From: DATAPE01 sp034667525
Lineage (GTDB): Bacteria; Actinomycetota; CADDZG01; WHSQ01
DNA length: 24,115 nucleotides
NCBI GenBank assembly: GCA_034667525.1
Contig: JAXDJO010000026.1
Span: 1 to 24,115 of the forward strand
Direction: 5' to 3'
Part shown: positions 14,128 through 22,243 of the stretch, one piece after another
Position numbering within the stretch: the first letter of the stretch is position 1
Layout of the letters: every line of letters starts with the position of its first letter
Notes under the pieces: model-generated
What the model was told of the DNA's origin: nothing
The model's input: the letters and a program-made list of their open reading frames with translations, nothing else
The model's database searches: none
Position numbers and translations under genes: made by a program

Positions 14128-15273
14128 CTAAGTCTCGAACAGGACCCGCTCCATCCAGGCGAACGGATCCTTGATCTCGTCCAGGGTCGGCAGATTGTCG
14201 GGCGCCTCCCAGATGCGGTTGAGGGACGCGATCCCCCGCAACTTCACCACTGCGGCACAGAACGTGGTTCCGGCCGCCAGCAGGGGGCGGTCAACATCGA
14301 ACCCCAGAACCGCTTGGAGCAAGGCGCGTCCCTCCGAGGGAGATGCGTCCCGTCGCGCCATGCCTTCCTCGATCAGCACCCGATCCGACAGGATCTCATC
14401 GCCTACCGCCGCCGCGGCGTGATGCGCGTAGCCATGCAGGAGCGCGATGAATGCGCGTAACCGATCCAGCGCACGGGAATGGCGCTCGCTCGGAACGACC
14501 GGGAGCACATCTTCGATGCTCACTCCGGACTGCAGGCCCTCCAGACCTTTGGTCTGTAAGTCCATCAGCCGCTGCTCGATGTCGCCGACATCGATGTCTG
14601 TGGCATCGACCAAGTCGGACAACAAGCTGTGGAAGTACGGCGTCAGCCATGACACGCTACCGACGGCGAGGTGGCGAGCCGCATCGCGCAATCCAAGCCA
14701 CCTCCTCAGATCATCCGCCGGAAGCGAGTAGTCGCGCGCTACTGACTCGACGTTGCGATCGACGAATGAAAGGCGGGTCTCGTCTTGGGGAACGGGGAAG
14801 TCGTAATGGCCGAGGACTTCGACAGCGAGGTGACCCAGCACGGTACCGGCCTGAATGCCGAGGAGCAGAGGGGTCACTTGACCCAGCACTGTGCTGATGT
14901 CGGCTCCCTGAGGCTCGCCTTCCTCCTGCAACCGGGCGAATTGCGCGCCCATGTGGCTCGCGAGGTGCTCGAGCAGCCACCGCCAGGATTGGAGGGTGGC
15001 CGAGATCCATTCCGTGCGGGTGAGGATCGCCGTTCCCGTGGGCTCTACGAACGGGAGCCGCGTGTAACCCGCGATCAGGACCTCGGCGGCGCCCACCGAC
15101 TCGGCGAAGACCCTCGCACTGGCATCGGCCGCGGGAACATCTGGCGCGCCCTGCGTTGCTACCGCGAGCGCCACCTGGCGAGCGATCTCGAGGTTGATCG
15201 GGCCGTCCCCGGCGGATAGCAATCTCTGGATCTCGCGGAACAAGGGAACGTCTCCGAATGGCTCTTGGCTCAT
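14128..15273 (-). CDS. DUF2342 zinc-dependent metalloprotease-like protein
   Basis: The 381-residue protein matches the actinobacterial DUF2342 family, described as zinc-dependent metalloprotease-like or F420-biosynthesis-associated hydrolase of unknown activity. Visible features are GYTRLPFVEPTGTAILTR, the helical section with WRWLLEHLA, LLLGIQAGTVLGHLAVEVLG, the candidate metal segment FIALLHGYAHHAAAAVGDEI, where related proteins often have LEGHxxH-like patterns, and the C-terminal FCAAVVKLRGIASLNRIWE with LPTLDEIKDPFAWMERV. His replaces the Glu I would expect before the glycine in the metal segment, so peptidase activity is uncertain. No signal peptide is seen. It is divergent from the 15569 gene and convergent with the PIG-L gene. 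Confidence 0.85.
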   Translation of the reverse strand: MSQEPFGDVPLFREIQRLLSAGDGPINLEIARQVALAVATQGAPDVPAADASARVFAESVGAAEVLIAGYTRLPFVEPTGTAILTRTEWISATLQSWRWLLEHLASHMGAQFARLQEEGEPQGADISTVLGQVTPLLLGIQAGTVLGHLAVEVLGHYDFPVPQDETRLSFVDRNVESVARDYSLPADDLRRWLGLRDAARHLAVGSVSWLTPYFHSLLSDLVDATDIDVGDIEQRLMDLQTKGLEGLQSGVSIEDVLPVVPSERHSRALDRLRAFIALLHGYAHHAAAAVGDEILSDRVLIEEGMARRDASPSEGRALLQAVLGFDVDRPLLAAGTTFCAAVVKLRGIASLNRIWEAPDNLPTLDEIKDPFAWMERVLFET

Positions 15274-15305
15274 CTCTGCATGGTCGCGCAGACAAGATGC
15301 AACCC

Positions 15306-15466
15306 GGCACAGCCGCAGCCGGGGGAGATGACCCCGGGCACCGTCCCGTCGGGGGGGAGGTGAAAGACGGCACAGTCCGGCCGGAGGGCCGGGGCCGGAT
15401 AGGGCTGGCCGAAGACCTGCTGGGCCGACCGTGCCCTCAGCTGAGCGAGGTCCCTGTTAGGGTGCC
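15306..15466 (+). promoter_or_regulatory. Candidate ydaO-type (c-di-AMP) riboswitch
   Basis: This lies in the 295-base gap between the divergent DUF2342 and 15569 genes. In order it shows GCCGGGGGAGATGACCCC, GGGGGGGAGGTGAAAGACGG, a GC-rich stem, CCGGATAGGGCTGG, then CCCTCAGCTGAGCGAGG. These resemble the ydaO consensus blocks GCGGGGGA-ACCC, GGGGUGAA, GGUAGGGC and GUCAGCUAACCUCGU in order and spacing. GGCAC at 15306-15310 can pair with GTGCC at 15462-15466 as a closing stem, and GAGG with CCTC next to the AGCTGA block. Known ydaO riboswitches sense c-di-AMP and control cell-wall and ion-transport genes. The match is by eye and imperfect: the block before AGCTGA is altered. A promoter upstream of 15306 is not obvious. 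Confidence 0.42.
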
Positions 15467-15517
15467 CTGGTCCCTCGGCCAGGAGCCGGGGCCGTTGCCG
15501 GCGCCTGTGAGGGCATC

Positions 15518-15523
15518 TAGCCT
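15518..15523 (+). promoter_or_regulatory. Candidate -10 box before the small membrane protein
   Basis: TAGCCT, identical to the boxes at 2856 and 12883, lies 45 bases before the GTG at 15569. Transcription from here would exclude the riboswitch-like element, so it competes with that reading. Confidence 0.28.
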
Positions 15524-15568
15524 TCCAGCAGCTGGCGAGATCAATCGCTAGAGACAGGGAGTGCACGC

Positions 15569-15883
15569 GTGGTTTATCTGGGGATCTTAGTGGTACTGGC
15601 AGGAGCCGGAATTGCCCGACTATGGTGGATGAAGCGCCAGCATTCGACGACCCTTGCCGATGTGGACGGCTTCCGCATGAGCCTCGAGCGGCTGTCCGGT
15701 CAAGAAGGGGCGCCTCCGCAGAGGTCGTACTCACAACCGCCATCTGTTGATTCTGAGATCGAAGACTCCTCCCTTGATCCTTATCTGCAACCTTTGGACA
15801 CAGAGCGGCGCGCCGCCGCCAAGGCGCGGCTCGAGGCGAGGCGGCGCAACTCAGTTCGCAACGGCGATCTCCGCTCCCGATAG
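15569..15883 (+). CDS. Small single-pass membrane protein of unknown function
   Basis: The 104-residue protein starts with one hydrophobic N-terminal helix, VYLGILVVLAGAGIARLWW, followed by a basic stop (MKRQ), so most of it should face the cytoplasm. The rest is polar and low in predicted structure, with a Pro/Ser-rich part near residues 47-60 and an Arg/Ala-rich helix at the end (RRAAAKARLEARRR). I do not recognise a family. AGGGAG at 15556-15561 supports the GTG start. It lies 18 bases before mreB, and a small membrane-anchored adaptor for the cell-shape system is a reasonable guess, no more. Confidence 0.7.
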   Translation: MVYLGILVVLAGAGIARLWWMKRQHSTTLADVDGFRMSLERLSGQEGAPPQRSYSQPPSVDSEIEDSSLDPYLQPLDTERRAAAKARLEARRRNSVRNGDLRSR

Positions 15884-15901
15884 AGCCGGACGGCGAATCG
15901 G

Positions 15902-16894
15902 ATGCCCCGCGACGTAGCTATCGACCTCGGCACCGCGAACACCTTGGTGTATCAGAAGCAGCGGGGGATCTTGTTTGCCGAGCCCACCGTTATCGCTCTC
16001 AACAAGGAGACCGGTGCGGTCCTCGCGATGGGCGAAGAGGCGTGGCAGATGATCGGGCGCACGCCCGGTTACATCGTTGCGGTCCGCCCCCTGCGCTCGG
16101 GGGCGATCTCAGACTTCGAGGTCACCGAGAAACTCCTGCGTCTCATCCTTCAGAAGGCCGGTGTCACCCGCATGTCGAGGGCCAGAGTGCTCGTCTGCGT
16201 CCCCAGCGCGCTCACCGGGGTCGAGCGGCGGGCAGTTGAGGAAGCAACGCTGGCGGCCGGAGCGCGATCTTGCTACCTGATCGAGGAGCCGATGGCGGCG
16301 GCCATAGGCGCGGGCTTGCCCATCCACGAACCCCTGGGGAATCTCGTTGTTGATATAGGCGGCGGTACGAGCGAGGTCGCATTGATCTCGTTGGGCGGCA
16401 TCGTGACGAACACCGGCGTCAGGATCGGAGGATTCGATCTCGACGCAGCCATCCAGAACCATGTGAGGCGCGAGTACACGATCGCGATCGGAGAGCGGAC
16501 CGCAGAGCGGATCAAGATCGCAGTGGGCTCTGCGTTCCCTCTGGCGCACGAAGAGAAGGCCGAGCTGCGCGGCAGGGATCTGGCTACGGGGCTTCCCAAG
16601 AACATCTTGATTACCACCGAAGAGATCCGCGAAGCGATACACGAACCGATCCGGACCGTCGTCTCTTCCGTCATCGAGTGCATCGGCGCGTCTCCTCCCG
16701 ATCTGGTTCAGGACGTTTTAACGAACGGGATCACCCTGACGGGAGGGGGCGGGATGCTCTCGGGGATGGACATGCTGCTCTCTCAGGAGGCAGAGGTCCC
16801 CGTGCATGTGACGGAGCAACCGCTCGAAGCCGTCGTCCTCGGCGCAGGAAAGTGTCTGGAGGCATTCGACAGCCTTCGCTCGATCCTGGTCTGA
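15902..16894 (+). CDS. mreB: Rod-shape determining protein MreB
   Basis: The 330-residue protein is an MreB/Mbl-type bacterial actin, which polymerises on the inner membrane face and guides sidewall peptidoglycan synthesis. The ATPase signatures are present: phosphate 1 in IDLGTANTLVY, the region AVRPLRSGAISDFEVTEKLL, CVPSALTGVERRAVEEAT, IEEPMAAAIGAGLPI, phosphate 2 in VVDIGGGTSEVALISLGG, and the adenosine motif TGGGGMLSGMD. The full length is normal. The N-terminus lacks an amphipathic helix, so membrane contact may rely on a loop or partners. MreC, MreD and RodA are not adjacent; instead a small membrane protein precedes it and a Lon-like PDZ protease follows. Confidence 0.95.
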   Translation: MPRDVAIDLGTANTLVYQKQRGILFAEPTVIALNKETGAVLAMGEEAWQMIGRTPGYIVAVRPLRSGAISDFEVTEKLLRLILQKAGVTRMSRARVLVCVPSALTGVERRAVEEATLAAGARSCYLIEEPMAAAIGAGLPIHEPLGNLVVDIGGGTSEVALISLGGIVTNTGVRIGGFDLDAAIQNHVRREYTIAIGERTAERIKIAVGSAFPLAHEEKAELRGRDLATGLPKNILITTEEIREAIHEPIRTVVSSVIECIGASPPDLVQDVLTNGITLTGGGGMLSGMDMLLSQEAEVPVHVTEQPLEAVVLGAGKCLEAFDSLRSILV

Positions 16895-16942
16895 AACTCC
16901 CGCCCTGCTGCAGACGCAGACTTCGAAACTTTCCTGCCCCCC

Positions 16943-16948
16943 TAGAGT
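16943..16948 (+). promoter_or_regulatory. Candidate -10 box, leaderless start of the PDZ protease
   Basis: TAGAGT is followed by exactly six bases and the GTG at 16955, giving predicted transcription from the start codon. No Shine-Dalgarno is seen. The arrangement copies the one at 8205. Confidence 0.5.
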
Positions 16949-16954
16949 TGCCTG

Positions 16955-18001
16955 GTGCAACCCGATCAGCAGGTGACCTCACCCGGGGATGGCTCGGAGA
17001 AAGGCGGGCCGGGGTGGCGCAGGGCCGCCTGGGCGACCGTCGGCCTGGTACTCGTCTACATATCCTTCGTCGTCCCCATCCCCATCTTTTTCGAATATCT
17101 GCCGGGGCCGGTGCGAGACGTCGAGAGCTTGCTGCGCGTCAAAGGAGTGCCGACGTACGCATCGCAAGGGCATCTCTATCTCACCACCGTTTACATCGAT
17201 ACCACCGTGACGCTGGCTCAGGTTGTCGAATCACTGTTCAGGTCAGACGCCACGATCGTTCTGCGCCAGCAGGCCACCGGCGGCCAATCGATCCCCCAAC
17301 TGTTGAAAGAGAACACGCGGATGATGTCGTCGTCGAAGATGCAGGCTGAGGTCGCGGTGTTGTCCAAGCTCGGGTTGGGGCACCCGACTGGCGACGGTGC
17401 GGAGGTACAGGCGACGGCCCCCGGATCTCCAGCTCAAGGTGTGTTGGCCAAGGGTGACATCGTGGTGGGTGTGGATGGTCAGAAGATCGGAACCACCTGT
17501 GCGGCGGGAAAGCTGATCCAGGGACACCGCGTGGGGCAGGCCGTCGCCCTCACTATCGAACGTTCCGGTGTTCGCAAGCAGGTTCGGATAACGACCGCAA
17601 GCAATCCGCAGAACCCTGGCGTTCCTTACCTGGGAGTCCTTTGGACCGACCGGCATTACCGATTTCAGCCAAAGGTCCATGTCGCCTTCGCAACTGGTCG
17701 GATCGAGGGGCCGTCCGCGGGACTGATGTTTGCACTCGCCCTCTACGACAAACTGACCCCGAACGATCTGACGGCGGGCCGCAAGATCGCAGGCACGGGG
17801 GCGATCCAGTGTGACGGGGCGGTGGGACCGATCGGAGGCATCCAGGAGAAGGTTTCGGCTGCCGAAGCGGCGGGAGCCCAGATCTTCCTGGCCCCCAGTT
17901 CGGAAGCCGGCGACGCCCGAGCGGTGGCTCACGACATCCAGGTGGTGTCCATCACGACCTTGGATTCGGCGGTCAGATATCTGCAGAGCCTCAATCGCTG
18001 A
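16955..18001 (+). CDS. YlbL-like PDZ and Lon-type (S16) protease
   Basis: The 348-residue protein has an N-terminal membrane anchor (WATVGLVLVYISFVVPIPIF), then a PDZ domain around residues 145-220 (GAEVQATAPGSPAQGVLAKGD with GVDGQKIG), and a C-terminal Lon-type peptidase domain. The catalytic dyad fits Ser254 in EGPSAGLMFAL and Lys299 in GGIQEKVSAA, with the normal spacing of about 45 residues. This is the YlbL architecture common in Gram-positive bacteria, an ATP-independent, outward-facing protease that probably trims membrane or envelope proteins; targets are unknown. Its TGA shares one base with the ATG of the receiver-domain gene. Confidence 0.92.
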   Translation: MQPDQQVTSPGDGSEKGGPGWRRAAWATVGLVLVYISFVVPIPIFFEYLPGPVRDVESLLRVKGVPTYASQGHLYLTTVYIDTTVTLAQVVESLFRSDATIVLRQQATGGQSIPQLLKENTRMMSSSKMQAEVAVLSKLGLGHPTGDGAEVQATAPGSPAQGVLAKGDIVVGVDGQKIGTTCAAGKLIQGHRVGQAVALTIERSGVRKQVRITTASNPQNPGVPYLGVLWTDRHYRFQPKVHVAFATGRIEGPSAGLMFALALYDKLTPNDLTAGRKIAGTGAIQCDGAVGPIGGIQEKVSAAEAAGAQIFLAPSSEAGDARAVAHDIQVVSITTLDSAVRYLQSLNR

Positions 18002-18450
18002 TGGTGGCTACTGGACCAGCCGCCGCGAAACATCCCGGAGCTCTCCCAGCCGGCAACGGGTCGGCCCAAGTACCCTTGGCCCCCGTGGAGGAACCTCTCG
18101 TCCTCATCGCCGAAGATGACCCCCATATACGGATGACTATCGAGCTCGTGCTGGAAGGGGAGGGGTTCCGCACGCTCCTTGCCGTGGATGGTGAGCAGGC
18201 GCTTCAGCTTGCTTCCACAGAGCTACCGGACATGATCCTGATGGACCAGAGCATGCCGAAGATAGGAGGTAAGCAGGTCCTTGCGTCCTTGCGGCAACGC
18301 GAGCAGACGCGCCACATCCCGGTTCTGATCCTCAGTGGGAGATCCTGGGGTTCTCCTGAGGAATGGCCGGGGGCCCAGTTCCTGGGCAAACCCTTCAACT
18401 CAGATGAGCTTCTCGCACTCATCAGACAAGCCCTCGAGCCAATCGCGTGA
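18001..18450 (+). CDS. Stand-alone response-regulator receiver protein
   Basis: The 149-residue protein has an N-terminal extension of about 30 residues rich in Ala, Pro and Gly, then one CheY-like receiver domain. The phospho-relay residues are complete: acidic pair Asp39/Asp40 in IAEDDPH, phospho-acceptor Asp82 in LMDQSMP, Ser112 in LSGRS and Lys130 in GKPF. No output domain follows, so it acts through protein contact with an unseen partner. The sensor kinase is not in the window. The ATG overlaps the protease stop by one base, so phosphorylation state could be tied to the envelope protease or the MreB cluster, which is inference. Confidence 0.9.
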   Translation: MVATGPAAAKHPGALPAGNGSAQVPLAPVEEPLVLIAEDDPHIRMTIELVLEGEGFRTLLAVDGEQALQLASTELPDMILMDQSMPKIGGKQVLASLRQREQTRHIPVLILSGRSWGSPEEWPGAQFLGKPFNSDELLALIRQALEPIA

Positions 18451-18481
18451 TCGAGGGTCACCCCTTTAGCGGCGACGCTGC

Positions 18482-18487
18482 CATAAT
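18482..18487 (+). promoter_or_regulatory. Candidate -10 box before the UPF0182 gene
   Basis: CATAAT ends 9 bases before the ATG at 18497 and no Shine-Dalgarno lies between. It could give a nearly leaderless transcript for the large membrane protein. Confidence 0.35.
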
Positions 18488-18496
18488 CTGCCGAAC

Positions 18497-21361
18497 ATGG
18501 TGAACCGCCCCCGCCGTCGCGGAAAGCGCGGCCTCTACCTCGTCGCGCTTCTGGTCATTCTGTTCTTGATAGTTAGCTTGGCCCGCTTCTATACGGACGT
18601 TCTGTGGTTCCGCGAGGTGGGTTTTTCGAGCGTGCTGTTCAAGAGTCTCAGCACCCAATTCATCGTTGGCGTGGTCGTCGGTGCCGTAGTTGGGCTGGTG
18701 GTGTGGGTGAACCTATTGCTGGCATCGCGATTGGCACCCCCCTATCCGTTCTCCCGATTCGAGGTGGCGGGACGCGCCGATCCCCTCGATCCCTATCGCG
18801 ACGCCATGATGCCCCGGCTAGGCGCGATCCGGATCGCGGCCTCTCTGGCCATCGGCTTCCTCGCGGGGCTCAGCGCCGCCGGCGCATGGCAGAGCTATCT
18901 CCTGTGGGCCAACCGGGTTTCCTTCGGGCAGGTCGACCCGCAATTCCATAAGGACATCGGCTTCTACGTCTTCGATCTGCCGTTCTTCCGAGATGTCGTT
19001 GGTTGGGTGTGGTTGGCAGTCATGGTCTCGCTGTTGGCTGCGATCGCCGCGCACTACTTCCACGGAGCTATCCGGCCGCAAGCGCGCCTGGCGGGGGTGC
19101 TGCCCGCGGCGTTGGCGCATATCTCGGTGCTTCTCGGCCTCTTGGCATTAGTCAAGGCGGTTCAGTATTGGCTAGGGACGTACGCGCTCGATTTCTCGCC
19201 TCGCGGTGTCGTGACGGGAGCCAGCTACACCGATGTGCACGCGCAACTGCCGGCCCTCAAGCTGCTGGCCATCATCTCGATCATCTCCGCGATCCTGTTC
19301 CTGGTGAACATCCGGTTCCGGACGATCGCTCTCCCGCTTGCCGCTGTCGGGATCTGGATCCTCTTCGCTTTCGTTGTTGGAGGTCTCTGGCCGTTAGTGG
19401 TGCAGAACTTCTCGGTGAAGCCCCAGGAGCTGCAGCGGGAGAGTCCTTACATCGCGCGCAACATCGCGGCCACGCGCAAAGCCTTCGGCGTCGCTGCCGT
19501 GAAGACCTCTCAATTCCCCGCCAGTAACAACCTGCGTGCACAGGATCTGCGTAGCAACCAGACGTTGATCGGAAACGTTCGCGTGTGGGATCCCGCCGTG
19601 TTGCAGCGAGCTCTTTCCCAGCTGCAGGCTCTTCGGACCTATTACTCCTTCAATGACGTTGACGTGGACCGTTACATGATCAACGGTCAGCTGCGACAGG
19701 TATTGCTGTCTGCTCGTGAGCTATCTCCACAGGATCTCGAGGGGAAATCGAAAACCTGGGCCAACTTGCACCTGGTCTTCACCCACGGATATGGGCTCGT
19801 GGCGACTCTGGCCAATGGGGCGACGACGCAGGGCCAGCCCGAGTTCCTCGTCAGTGATGTTCCGGGAACCGTAGCGTCGGGAGCCCAAGCATTGAGCCCC
19901 TCGCAGCCACGCGTTTACTACGGCGAATCGTTCACACCTTCCGAGTACGCGATCGTGAACTCGAAGCAGAAGGAGATCGATTACCCCACGCAGAATGGCG
20001 TGGCACGAAGCAACTACGCGGGTTCGGGCGGCATCCCGACAGGCAGCTTTTTCCGGCGGGCGGCTTTCGCAATCCGGGAGGGTGACCCCAATCTGGTGCT
20101 CTCGAACCTCCTGGACTCCAAATCCAAAATCATGATCTACAGAAACGTCAGAGACCGGGTGCTGCGGGCAGCGCCGTTCCTTTCGCTCGACAACGATCCC
20201 TATATCGCATCGGTGGGGGGCCATCTGGTCTGGATCATGGATGCGTACACCACAACGCCCTGGTACCCCTACTCCCAACGGGAGGATCTGAGCGGCATCA
20301 TCGATCAAGGTCAAGCAGGTGCACTCTCCGGACACGTGAACTACATCCGGAATTCGGTCAAGGTCGTGGTGGATGCGTACACAGGGAAGATGAAGTTCTA
20401 CGTGGTCGACAAGTCCGATCCGCTGATTCAAGCGTGGGAGAAGGCCTTCCCCGCGCTCTTCACCGCCGGCCAGGCACCGCCCGACCTTCAGGCGCATTTC
20501 CGCTATCCAGAGGATCTGTTCAAGGTGCAGACCGAGGTGTACCGCCTCTACCACATGACCCAGCCGTCGGTCTTCTACCAGAAGGAAGACGCGTGGGCGA
20601 TCCCTCGAAATCCTCTAGCAGGAAGCCAGCTGGCTCTTGACCCTGTGCAGGAGCCGGGGAGCCTTCCTCCCACCTATCTGCTCCTCAAGCTTCCCGGAGA
20701 GACCCAGGATCAGTTCTTGCTCACGCGTCCCTTCACGCCGCGGGGCCGCGACAACATGATCTCGTTATTCACCGCAAACTCGGGTCCATCGTCGTATGGC
20801 GAGTTGCAGACTCTGCAATTTCCTCGTCAAAGGCCGATCTTGTCCCCGTTCCAGATCAACAACCTGATCAATCAAGACGTCAGCATCTCCCGCAATCTCT
20901 CCTTGCTGAGCACCGGCGGCTCCACCGTCATCTTTGGCTCCCAAGTCGTGCTGCCCATCGACAAGTCGATCCTGTACGTGCAGCCGTTATTCGTTAGCGC
21001 GTCCAATGTCGGAAACCCCGAGCTGAAACGCGTCATCATCGCGTTCAACGGAAACACGGTCATGCGTAACACGCTCGGACAAGCGCTGTCCGCGCTGTTC
21101 GGCGGCAATGCGGGACAGGGATCGCAACCCGGGCAACCCTCGGGTAACGGCGGTGCCGGTGGTGGTGGGGGGGCCACGAATCAGAACCTGATCCAGAAGG
21201 CGGATTCTCTGTACCGCCAAGCGCAGAAGGCTCTCCAGAAGGGTGACTTCGCAACGTACGGCAGGCTGAACCGGGAACTAGGTCGCATCTTGCAGCGCGC
21301 TTTGTCACAGAGCGGCCAGACAACCCAGCCCTCTCCCAAGCCGTCCCCGACCAAGAGCTAG
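18497..21361 (+). CDS. UPF0182 family membrane protein
   Basis: The 954-residue protein is a full-length UPF0182 member, a family widespread in Actinomycetota and of unknown function. The first 320 residues carry about seven membrane helices, starting with LYLVALLVILFLIVSLARFY after a basic N-terminus. A large extracytoplasmic part follows, with family blocks such as NFSVKPQELQRESPYIARNI, NDVDVDRYMINGQLRQVLLS, HLVFTHGYGLV, VYYGE, YPYSQREDLSGIIDQGQAG, NYIRNSVKVVVDAY, and TRPFTPRGRDNMI. The C-terminus has a Gly-rich linker (near residues 880-895), a helical ADSLYRQAQKALQKGDF segment and a Pro/Ser/Thr tail that may lie in the wall. It follows the receiver gene by 46 bases. Its large outer domain fits an envelope role. 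Confidence 0.93.
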   Translation: MVNRPRRRGKRGLYLVALLVILFLIVSLARFYTDVLWFREVGFSSVLFKSLSTQFIVGVVVGAVVGLVVWVNLLLASRLAPPYPFSRFEVAGRADPLDPYRDAMMPRLGAIRIAASLAIGFLAGLSAAGAWQSYLLWANRVSFGQVDPQFHKDIGFYVFDLPFFRDVVGWVWLAVMVSLLAAIAAHYFHGAIRPQARLAGVLPAALAHISVLLGLLALVKAVQYWLGTYALDFSPRGVVTGASYTDVHAQLPALKLLAIISIISAILFLVNIRFRTIALPLAAVGIWILFAFVVGGLWPLVVQNFSVKPQELQRESPYIARNIAATRKAFGVAAVKTSQFPASNNLRAQDLRSNQTLIGNVRVWDPAVLQRALSQLQALRTYYSFNDVDVDRYMINGQLRQVLLSARELSPQDLEGKSKTWANLHLVFTHGYGLVATLANGATTQGQPEFLVSDVPGTVASGAQALSPSQPRVYYGESFTPSEYAIVNSKQKEIDYPTQNGVARSNYAGSGGIPTGSFFRRAAFAIREGDPNLVLSNLLDSKSKIMIYRNVRDRVLRAAPFLSLDNDPYIASVGGHLVWIMDAYTTTPWYPYSQREDLSGIIDQGQAGALSGHVNYIRNSVKVVVDAYTGKMKFYVVDKSDPLIQAWEKAFPALFTAGQAPPDLQAHFRYPEDLFKVQTEVYRLYHMTQPSVFYQKEDAWAIPRNPLAGSQLALDPVQEPGSLPPTYLLLKLPGETQDQFLLTRPFTPRGRDNMISLFTANSGPSSYGELQTLQFPRQRPILSPFQINNLINQDVSISRNLSLLSTGGSTVIFGSQVVLPIDKSILYVQPLFVSASNVGNPELKRVIIAFNGNTVMRNTLGQALSALFGGNAGQGSQPGQPSGNGGAGGGGGATNQNLIQKADSLYRQAQKALQKGDFATYGRLNRELGRILQRALSQSGQTTQPSPKPSPTKS

Positions 21362-21408
21362 CACCAGCGGCGGCCACTCGAGGGTCGGCCCAAGGAACCT
21401 TGCCCTGG

Positions 21409-21414
21409 TAATCT
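21409..21414 (+). promoter_or_regulatory. Candidate -10 box of the tRNA-fMet gene
   Basis: TAATCT ends six bases before the first tRNA base. This is the same spacing as the leaderless protein-gene boxes in this window and suggests transcription begins at or very near the mature 5' end. Confidence 0.45.
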
Positions 21415-21420
21415 CGTCGA

Positions 21421-21494
21421 CGCAGGGTGGAGCAGTCTGGTAGCTCGCCGGGCTCATAACCCGGAGGTCGCGGGTTCAAATCCCGCCCCTGCAA
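21421..21494 (+). tRNA. Initiator tRNA-fMet (CAU)
   Basis: The 74-base gene folds into a full cloverleaf. The acceptor strands CGCAGGG and CCCTGCA leave a C1-A72 mismatch, the hallmark of bacterial initiator tRNA needed for formylation. The anticodon arm is CCGGG-CTCATAA-CCCGG with CAT at 21455-21457 and the three consecutive G-C pairs used for P-site binding. The T arm is GCGGG-TTCAAAT-CCCGC. A73 is the last encoded base; CCA is not encoded and must be added. Confidence 0.97.
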
Positions 21495-21541
21495 CGAGTT
21501 TCACAATCCAATCCTGAGCGCCGACCGACACGGAACCCCCC

Positions 21542-21560
21542 AGAGTCCGATTCGGTCTCT
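21542..21560 (+). terminator. Hairpin downstream of tRNA-fMet
   Basis: AGAGTCCG at 21542-21549 pairs with CGGTCTCT at 21553-21560 with one internal T-T mismatch and a three-base loop, 47 bases after the tRNA. No T-run follows. It may end the tRNA transcript. Confidence 0.35.
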
Positions 21561-21693
21561 AACAGAAAACCCGGGCCTGTCGATCTTTTCGCCCTCGTAG
21601 GCACAGAGCTGCTATCGGGTCCGCTTCTCCAACCCTGAGCGGAGGCGACCTGTCTAGCTTGACGAGTGGGCGAGACTGGCGAGCAACCGAGAC

Positions 21694-21702
21694 GGAGGGA
21701 GG
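21694..21702 (+). promoter_or_regulatory. Shine-Dalgarno of the GYD gene
   Basis: GGAGGGAGG lies seven bases before the ATG at 21710. It is one of the strongest ribosome sites in the window and settles this start against an earlier in-frame ATG-free extension from 21659. Confidence 0.65.
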
Positions 21703-21709
21703 GCCATCG

Positions 21710-22030
21710 ATGCCCAAGTACTTGATTGCTGCGTCCTATGCACCGGAGGGCGCCAAAGGAGTCCTGAAGGAGGGCGGTTCCAGCCGACGTGACACGATCG
21801 GAAAGCTCATCCAGGGCTTGGGCGGCACGATGGAATCGTTCTATTTCGCGTTTGGCGAAGCCGACGTATACGTGACGTTCGATCTCCCGGACAATGCCTC
21901 CGCAGCGGCAGTAGCCTTGGCGGTCAACTCGGCCACGACCACCCACCTACAGACGATCGTTCTCTTGACACCCGAGGAAGTGGACGAGGCCACAAAAAAG
22001 TCTGTGGGTTACCGCCCGCCGGGAGGCTAG
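21710..22030 (+). CDS. GYD domain protein
   Basis: The 106-residue protein is a GYD-domain member of the dimeric alpha-beta barrel type. It opens MPKYLIAASYAPEGAKGVLK, then GGSSRRDTIGKLIQGLGG, SFYFAFGEADVYVTFDLPDN (the GxxDVY core that defines the family), and ends with a TPEEVDEA helix. The function of GYD proteins is not known; they are common as single genes in soil bacteria. Length is complete. A short inverted repeat, CGGGAG at 22020-22025 with CTCCCG at 22031-22036, spans the stop codon and may help end the transcript. Confidence 0.88.
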   Translation: MPKYLIAASYAPEGAKGVLKEGGSSRRDTIGKLIQGLGGTMESFYFAFGEADVYVTFDLPDNASAAAVALAVNSATTTHLQTIVLLTPEEVDEATKKSVGYRPPGG

Positions 22031-22230
22031 CTCCCGCGCCGGCCCGGCGGTCTCGGTGACCAGATCCTCGGGTCGGAGGGAGGTTCTTTCTGCGCTCTCC
22101 GCATTCGAGCGGGTGCCTTTAGGGCGCTCTAGAGGTTTTGCAGGTACGGGAGCAAGGACGCCGTAGGAGGTGACGCCGAGGCGCATCGCGGCAGATCAGC
22201 CGCGTGGCTCGGACCGTTGGTGGCCGCGGC

Positions 22231-22236
22231 TAGAGT
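22231..22236 (+). promoter_or_regulatory. Candidate -10 box of the pentapeptide-DinB gene
   Basis: TAGAGT is followed by seven bases and an in-frame GTG at 22244, the same TAGAGT hexamer as at 16943. It supports a leaderless GTG start over the upstream TTG at 22217. Confidence 0.42.
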
Positions 22237-22243
22237 CCGGCCC

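Noticed and set aside
15274..15568. Cobalamin riboswitch or RNase P RNA in this gap
   Set aside because: GAAGACCTGC resembles part of the B12 box and GGTGAAAG part of the cobalamin core, but the other cobalamin blocks are missing; no RNase P core motifs are seen. The ydaO-type match is better though imperfect.
19721..20554. Long minus-strand open frame inside the UPF0182 gene
   Set aside because: It is wholly antisense to conserved UPF0182 blocks and has the composition of a high-GC shadow frame.
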